Positions 34,663 through 40,166 of a DNA stretch of 40,166 nt are shown in pieces. The translations under genes were made by a program, and so were the position numbers. Source of the stretch: Laetiporus sulphureus 93-53 (lineage: Eukaryota > Basidiomycota > Agaricomycetes > Polyporales > Laetiporaceae); contig NW_024468544.1 in the NCBI RefSeq assembly GCF_001632365.1, forward strand, positions 355,797 through 395,962. Direction: 5' to 3'. The notes under the pieces were generated by a model. The model was given only the letters and a program-made list of their open reading frames with translations. It did no database searches and was not told the origin of the DNA. The first letter of the stretch is position 1, and every line of letters starts with the position of its first letter.

Positions 34663-35008
34663 ATAAGACTGAGGGTCTCTCCTCGTCTCGCTGGTCCCTA
34701 TATACATGATTGCCTAGCTACTGTACAGTACTACATAAGCGAGTCACATGCTATTCTACTAGACGTGCTACAATCATACGACTTGTCCCAATTATCCTGA
34801 TTGGTTGGCCTAACAATAGCCTGCAGAGATGGAGATCCTCTTGAGCATGCAATATGGTGTCATAGCGATTGCACCTTATGATGCAATGCCAAGGAGCTCA
34901 GTGTCACGTGACTATGCCGAGAGAGATCTGAGGTCATGTGACTAGATGATCGGTTATCTTATCTCCCATTAGGTCATGTAACTTTGTGCAACTTGAAATG
35001 ACAAAAAA
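34663..35008. repeat. Probable LTR remnant interrupted by copy B
   Basis: Sequence directly abutting the 5' LTR of copy B resembles LTR U3/R organisation. It has TATATA at 34700, a CACGTG at 34905, repeated GTCATGTGAC and GTCATGTAAC boxes, and a TGACA-like end near 35008. It shares short matches with the LTR of copy C (CTGATTGGTT, ATATACATGA). The family is unknown and the left part is missing. Confidence 0.4.
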
Positions 35009-35255
35009 TAATACATTCCAATGTGTATGTTCCTTTTATTGACTTGTCAGGTAAAACCATGACAACATCTTTAAGATCAACATAAATCTTATGCAGATAG
35101 TTAGATCAAGATGACTATGATGAGATATAAATTTTTCTCTGAGATGTTTTTATCTTTGAGACAAAGCAAGTTTATTTGTGCAGTGTATTCCTTAGCTTTT
35201 AAAATGTATGAAAAACCTCATATTTGATTATATATCATCAGCTGTTCATGATGTG

Positions 35256-35623
35256 TTTGAAATGTGACATTGTCACATGTTTTTCTTCATCTTTCTTGAT
35301 GAATTAGCTTGAAGAGGTTTTAGAACTTTTCATTGATATTTATCAAATCTTTTTATAATCTTTATATGCTGAAAAGTGTATTATATCTATTGAACAGCCT
35401 TTTAATCATTTATAAAACAAGATGATAAACAGACTGTGAACAATGATCTAAAGCTTTTGCATCAAAATGTTTAAGATCTTTTCAAAATCTTTTATATAAA
35501 AAGTTTTGGAAAAGATTTCAATCAGTTTGAAGATTTTTTTGCATAAAAGATGATCATATAATTTAAATTTTTTCTCTTATCTTTTTATCATTTTCTGAGT
35601 GAAAGTATTGAATGTTTCACCCA
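35256..35623. repeat. AT-rich 368-bp direct repeat, copy 1
   Basis: The block begins near a TGTGACA-T-TGTCACA palindrome and ends with GTGAAAGTATTGAATGTTTC then ACCCA. It is repeated at 35962-36328 with the same order of motifs but many substitutions. No coding capacity is visible. Confidence 0.8.
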
Positions 35624-35650
35624 TATAGACTAGTACTATACTAATACAAT

Positions 35651-35804
35651 GCTAGTACTAAGCTAGTACTAAGCTAGTACAATGCTAGTACTAAGCTAGT
35701 ACTACGCCAGTACAATGCTAGTACTAAGCTAGTACTATGCCAGTACTATGCTAGTACTAAGCTAGTACTACGCCAGTACTATGCTAGTACTATGCTAGTA
35801 CTAT
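35651..35804. repeat. 11-bp minisatellite, 14 units, with 33-bp higher-order pattern
   Basis: Fourteen contiguous 11-bp units of the form GCTAGTACTAN fill exactly 154 bp. Most units contain the palindrome TAGTACTA. The variants GCCAGTAC and TACAAT recur at every third position, giving a 33-bp higher-order period over most of the array. Confidence 0.93.
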
Positions 35805-35961
35805 GATAATGCTAATTTTATTGTAATCTCAATGTTAAAATGCTAATATGCTATATTTTATATATTCTCAATAACCACTGATTTAGAATACTGGTACTCA
35901 GTAATGACATTATGCTGGTGAACATAATGATGATCGCTGAAGATCCAATGTTTATATCTTA

Positions 35962-36328
35962 TTTTGAATGTGACATAGTCACATATTTTTCTGCATCTTT
36001 CTTGATAAATTATCTTGAAAAGGGTTTATAACTTTTTATCAATATTTAATAAATCTTCTTATAATCTTTATATGTTGAAAAGGTTAAGACATAGGTTCAA
36101 GAGTTTTTTAATCATCCATGTTCTAAGATGATATAAAGACTATGAACATTATTTAAAGCATTTGCATCAAAATGTTTAAAATCTTTTCAGGATCTTTTGC
36201 ATGAAAAGTTTCAATAAAGATTTTAAAGATTTTAAAGATTTTTTCAGATGAGAGATGATAATATAATTTAAATTTTTTTCGCTATCTTTTAATCATATTT
36301 TAAGTGAAAGTATTGAATGTTTCACCCA
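35962..36328. repeat. AT-rich 367-bp direct repeat, copy 2
   Basis: This is the second copy of 35256-35623, about 700 bp downstream and with the minisatellite in between. It keeps the same start (TGTGACATAGTCACA) and the same end (GTATTGAATGTTTCACCCA). Confidence 0.8.
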
Positions 36329-36797
36329 GTGGTACAGAAGCTGTGCGTGCATCTCCATGCTTCCTTGGGCGCCGACTGCTCGAGGAACAGAATCAAGCGC
36401 CACTGGGTGCGTCATTCAATTCTGCGCAGGTGATATTCACCTTCTACAGGTGCGAACATAAGTCCCATCCTCGCACGTAACAGTGCGTGAGATGAGACAC
36501 AAACCGCCATGTTGCACAGATTGGAAGGGAAAAAGTGCGAGCATCTTGACGAGCGTCCGCGTCCTCGTTCAGCGCTTTCAGCGCTCAGCGGTCCGATACT
36601 ATTTACTAGTACATATGATCCTGCCCATCAAACATGCGCTTGCGAGCTGTGCATAGGCCACCCACATATACTTAGCCTCGCGAACCTCACATCTCTTTCC
36701 CTTTCCTCTCATCTCCGTCCTCTCACATCCCCTGCATTCGGACACTTCATCAAAGCTACACTTCTGCTACACTGTGTGATCACTGAGAACTCGAACT
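36329..36797. other. Putative promoter region of the TPR gene
   Basis: It contains an inverted repeat CACCCAGTGG (36323-36332) and CCACTGGGTG (36400-36409), and a pyrimidine-rich run (about 36680-36730) typical of fungal core promoters just before the ATG. An open frame at 36509-36829 is not supported as a gene. Confidence 0.45.
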
Positions 36798-38200
36798 ATG
36801 GATACAACTCCGAGAAACATCGACTCTGAGCTATCCAGTCCTCTGACTGTGCCCGCCTCAGAGCATTCTGACTTGACTGTACCTGAGTAAGATACATATT
36901 TCCTCCATTCAACTTATTCCAGTAATTCAATGAATCTATGATCCCACAGAATCTCAATCATGCAACCTATGGAGGGCTCACAGCCAACCCTACCTTCTTC
37001 AGACCCTCAGATTCTGAATATGCCAGTGCAGTGAGCTTTCCTTTGTGTCTAGTCTTACACTTTGTCATGTATCCGTCAAGAATATCAAACCCAAGTTCAT
37101 CAACTGCTGCAGGCCCAAGTGGTCTTCTGCTGGCAGAAGCAGTTCAATTTTTGTATGTAGCACTGACTTTATCATATTATCATGCCATGCATTGACAATC
37201 TTGAGCAGAGCGAAATTTCAATCTGGATTTTCTTTGGGGCTATTGAGAACATGTGTTATTTTGAAGAATACAAATGCTGGGTATATTATATTTAGCATTG
37301 AAGTGCTATTGCTGCTTTGCTCATGCTATGTAATCAAGAAAACTGCTGCACAATATCATCAAACTTGTGCTGCATGACAGCAGGGAGAATAAAGAAGCAC
37401 TGCAGTATGTGTGAAGTTTTTGACATGCAAGGATCACATTATTGATCAAAACACAGATTGCACCACATGAGCCTCAATATAGTGTCATTGATCGCTAATA
37501 TTGATGCAGATTTAGTTCAAATTCAAGGCAACATTTCAGAGTTTTTCATGCAAATCCTGGCACATCTTTCTCAGGAACTTCTGAAATGTTATCACAAATC
37601 ACACCTTCTGAATGAACTAAACAAGATGATCATAATATCGAGAATTGCATTGCAGCTAGTTCCTGATGATCATGAACACAAATGGGCATATTGGGGCATG
37701 CTTGCAGATGCCTTACATAGGCAATTTCAACATACTAGGGATCTTACATATCTTGATCAAGCCATTGCTGGAGCAGTGCAGCTGACATCAAATGATCCTG
37801 AGATGCTGAACGACCTTGGAAACTTCTTCTCAAGGCGCTTTAGGCATCTTCAAAACCTTGCAGATGTGAACCTGGCCATTGCTGTATGGCAAAAAGCAAT
37901 GCAGCTGACACCTGATGATAATGCAAAAAAGCCTCATGTGCTCAACAATCTTGGAAACTCCTTCTCAAGTCGCTCCAAACATCTTGATAACCTGACAGAT
38001 CTTGAACAGGCCATTGCTATGCAGCAAAGAGCAATGCAGCTGACATCAGATGATCATGCAGACAAGCCTGGCATGCTTACCAATCTTGGAACCTCCTTCC
38101 GCATGCACTTTGAACATCTTGGTGACTTTGCAGATGTTGAACAGGCCATTGCTATGCAGCAAAAAGCAGTGCAGCTGACACCAGATGATCACGCAGACAA
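36798..38200 (+). pseudogene. TPR-repeat protein gene, truncated by retroelement copy C
   Basis: A probable start is ATG 36798 (MDTTPRNIDSELSSPLTVPA). Exons 36798-36886, 36950-37030, 37113-37152 and 37209-37280 keep frame through introns of 63, 82 and 56 nt. The next join is unresolved. From about 37458 a long exon encodes a helical region and then tetratricopeptide repeats of 45 residues, with motifs such as LEQAIAMQQRAMQLTSDD and LNNLGNSFSSRSKHL. Such repeats are common in mushroom TPR proteins that often carry a C-terminal CHAT peptidase domain. No such domain is visible, because the gene is cut within a repeat near 38200 where the LTR of copy C begins. The start is moderately sure, the repeats very sure. 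Confidence 0.75.
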
Positions 38201-38915
38201 TATCACAAACTTAGGACGCAGAGCGCCGACTAAGCCTATGACCTTACAATCAAACACTTACTGACTGTTGTCGGAGTAAGGATGGACACAAAGATGATCA
38301 AGATAAAGCAGTGCCTTGCGAGTGAGCACTGGTAACACTGTATGGATAGACGTAGCAGAGATGAGAATAAGTCTGGGGGACTTAGACGTCTCAGAGCTCT
38401 GGCTTATATACATGAGCGGAGGGACCCTTGGTACCCTGATACCCCAGAACCACTAGCTAATGGAAATTGTCTGATTGGTTACCACTACCTGTCAGACTAC
38501 GTGTGTCATGCATGCCGAACCTCTGAACTACTTAGTAAGACCATGGGAATGGTATTGCCTGTAATGGCTACATCTCCGGTGGCGTGGTATCTATCTACCT
38601 CGTGCATGTGAACTAATATCCCCTTAAGGACATATCTCCGGTGTCGTGTATCCCCTTCGTTGGATTCTTCCGGAGTCCGACCGTGACTTCTAGGTGGGAT
38701 GATATTACTGTATAAGTTAGGCTTACCTAATACCAGCGCTACTTGTCACATGTGTGGATATCACGTGATATGTCACGTGACTAGACCTGGACCTTCGGGG
38801 CGCCTAGGACTGTTCGTACTTCGCGTACCGGTTCGTTCCTTTCTGAACAGCCTAGCGCTGGTGTCAAGTGATGTCTTGGTCACGTGTAGAGGTGAAAACG
38901 TGAAAATCTGTGACA
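38201..38915 (-). repeat. 3' LTR of copy C
   Basis: The border next to the polypurine tract is clear (CTGTGACA on plus, ending 38915). The outer border is uncertain. TATCAC at 38201 would match the family-style TGTCAC with one G-to-A change and give a 715-bp LTR. TGTTGTCGG at 38266 is the alternative. It contains CACGTG at 38762, 38774 and 38881. Confidence 0.72.
38403..38410 (-). promoter_or_regulatory. TATA box of the copy C LTR
   Basis: TATATAAG on the minus strand lies in the middle of the LTR, as in copies A and B. The transcript start was not located because the primer-binding site is outside the window. Confidence 0.5.
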
Positions 38916-38933
38916 GTACCCCCCCTTCTAGAC
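38916..38933 (-). other. Polypurine tract of copy C
   Basis: On the element strand, TCTAGAAGGGGGGGTAC directly precedes the LTR and follows the pol stop at 38939-38937. Confidence 0.75.
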
Positions 38934-38936
38934 AGT

Positions 38937-40166
38937 TCATCCCGAATCTGGCTTTTTGCGTGGTTTCTGGAAGTAATTATCGCCTGTGGAACCAAATCCA
39001 CGGTGACCTCGGGCTGAGGGCTTGAGGTAATCAACTAGTGAAACGACAGGGGTGATAATACGTTCAATGATAAGTTGGGCAACTCGATCGCCCAAATTGA
39101 CTGTGAAGTCATCATTGGTATTATTGATTAGCAAAATCTTGACTTCGCCTGTGTATCCTCTGTCGATAACACCAGCACCTACGTCGATGCCTTTGACAGC
39201 TAACCCACTTCGTGGTGCAATTCGACCATAGGTCCCTCGAGGTGTTGTAAAGTGAAGTCCTGTGGATACCAATCCTCTTGAGTGTGCTCAGATGGTTGTT
39301 GGTTCTGATGCAGCTAAATCCATTCCAGCATCGTCTTCATGGGCATATTTTGGTGCGTGTGCATTTGGATTATCTAATGTAATTTGAAGATCTCTAGAAT
39401 GATTCCAATCATCTCTATCCTGATCGTATATCTGAATGGTATCTGTGGCGGGGTCATAAACTTGACCTGTTCTCCTGGGTGGAAAAACGCCATCGACCAG
39501 AGTTGTATCAATGAGAGATATTGGTTGAGGTGCGTCAGGATATTTTCTGTGAAATTCCTTGATGAGACGCGGAGATTTCTTCAAATTTGCTGCGGGTTCC
39601 CAAGTTTCTTCAGCTTTAGAATAACCCTTCCAATGCACCAAATATTGAAGTTTGCCACGAATGACATGAGAGTCGACTATGTATTCGACTTCCCATTCTT
39701 CGCCAGTCTTCTTTTTGATAGGAGGACGGGGTCTGAGAGTGCGGTCTGGTATTTCGTCTTTGTGGTAGAGCGTGAGCTTGGACGCATGAAAAACTGGATG
39801 AACGCCATATTGTCACAGCATTTTGAGTCTATATGTGACTGGTCCTAGTTTTTCTACGATTTCGAAGGGTCCATCTCTCCGTTGTGCCAATTTGGCTCCC
39901 GATGTCTGCCAGTCTTTAGTGGAGAGTAATACTTGATCTCCAACTTTGAAAGGTGCGGGTCGTACGAATTGATCGTAATACCACTTCATGCGCTCAGCTG
40001 CCAATAGAATGGCTGCTTTTGCTTGCTCTTGCGCTTCTACTCGTGCCTGCATTATGGAATCTAGCGTATTATGCTTTATAGGGTCCATTATTGTTGGTTC
40101 TGCACGTGGATGTCTACCGTATTCGACAAAGAATGGTGAATTCTTAGTGGCTTCAGAAGCCTGATT
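38937..40166 (-). pseudogene. pol: Gypsy pol fragment of copy C: integrase C-terminus, chromodomain, complete dUTPase; two in-frame TGA
   Basis: A single frame runs from the window edge to 38937. It starts in the integrase C-terminal region ([49 protein letters not shown]). A TGA at 39815-39813 interrupts it just before [11 protein letters not shown]. The chromodomain follows (EVEYIVDSHVIRGKLQYLVH, WKGYSKAEETWEP). The dUTPase shows all five family motifs: [38 protein letters not shown] and [11 protein letters not shown] second TGA (39290-39288) lies between motifs 1 and 2. Both stops fit a CGA-to-TGA change. dUTPase hydrolyses dUTP to dUMP and could limit uracil incorporation during reverse transcription. 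This copy keeps the motif 2 Arg that copies A and B have lost. Confidence 0.92.

Larger units (their letters stand above)
38201..40166 (-). mobile_element. Ty3/Gypsy chromovirus copy C, 3' part, distinct family
   Basis: A minus-strand retrotransposon whose 5' part lies beyond the window. It shows the integrase C-terminal region, chromodomain, dUTPase, polypurine tract and 3' LTR in the same order as copies A and B. The protein sequence is clearly different, so it is a separate family. It sits in the TPR gene in opposite orientation. Two in-frame TGA codons indicate decay. Confidence 0.9.

Noticed and set aside
35651..35804. CRISPR-like array
   Set aside because: Units are 11 bp and contiguous with no spacers, in a fungal nuclear context; it is a minisatellite.

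Overview
The window reads as genomic DNA of a filamentous basidiomycete, most likely an Agaricomycete. Several multi-exon genes have GT-AG introns of about 50-90 nt, and the transposons (chromodomain Ty3/Gypsy elements and a TNP2-type transposase of the CACTA group) have the protein style common in mushroom genomes. Nothing prokaryotic, viral or organellar is seen. The species cannot be named from the sequence alone.

Layout. Positions 1-3427 hold the 3' part of a plus-strand Ty3/Gypsy chromovirus (copy A) with its 3' LTR. Positions 3663-4229 hold a MITE-like element. A minus-strand TNP2 transposase gene fills 4583-9510. After about 3 kb without a recognisable gene comes a nucleolar FKBP-type prolyl isomerase gene (14293 down to about 12646), then 3 kb with no clear gene. 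A plus-strand coiled-coil gene of unknown function follows (17310-18961). Next are three minus-strand genes: an MPS1/TTK-type kinase (22159-19598), a protein with a C-terminal Zn2Cys6-like cysteine cluster (23956-22600), and a protein of a family I cannot name (26289-24809). Positions 26451-34662 hold a nearly complete minus-strand copy of the same retroelement family (copy B), with leader ORF, gag, pol and two LTRs. An AT-rich repeat block (35256-36328) holds two 367-bp direct repeats around a 14-unit, 11-bp minisatellite. A plus-strand TPR-repeat gene (from 36798) is cut near 38200 by a third, distinct, minus-strand Gypsy element (copy C), which runs off the window.

Most notable points. (1) Both Gypsy families carry a dUTPase domain at the C-terminus of Pol, after the integrase chromodomain. 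(2) Copy B has a 13-nt primer-binding site perfectly complementary to the predicted 5' end of its own transcript, which indicates self-primed reverse transcription of the Tf1 type. (3) Nearly all premature stops, in the retroelements and in three neighbouring non-TE genes, are in-frame TGA/TAG/TAA codons explained by C-to-T change of CGA/CAG/CAA. Two are confirmed by direct comparison of copies A and B. This suggests RIP-like or methylcytosine-deamination decay of the whole neighbourhood.

The MPS1-like, Zn2Cys6-like and 26289-24809 genes look like decaying copies. The FKBP gene and the coiled-coil gene appear open in the splice models worked out here. All exon joins were inferred by eye from frame, splice-site consensus and family similarity; no transcript evidence was available.
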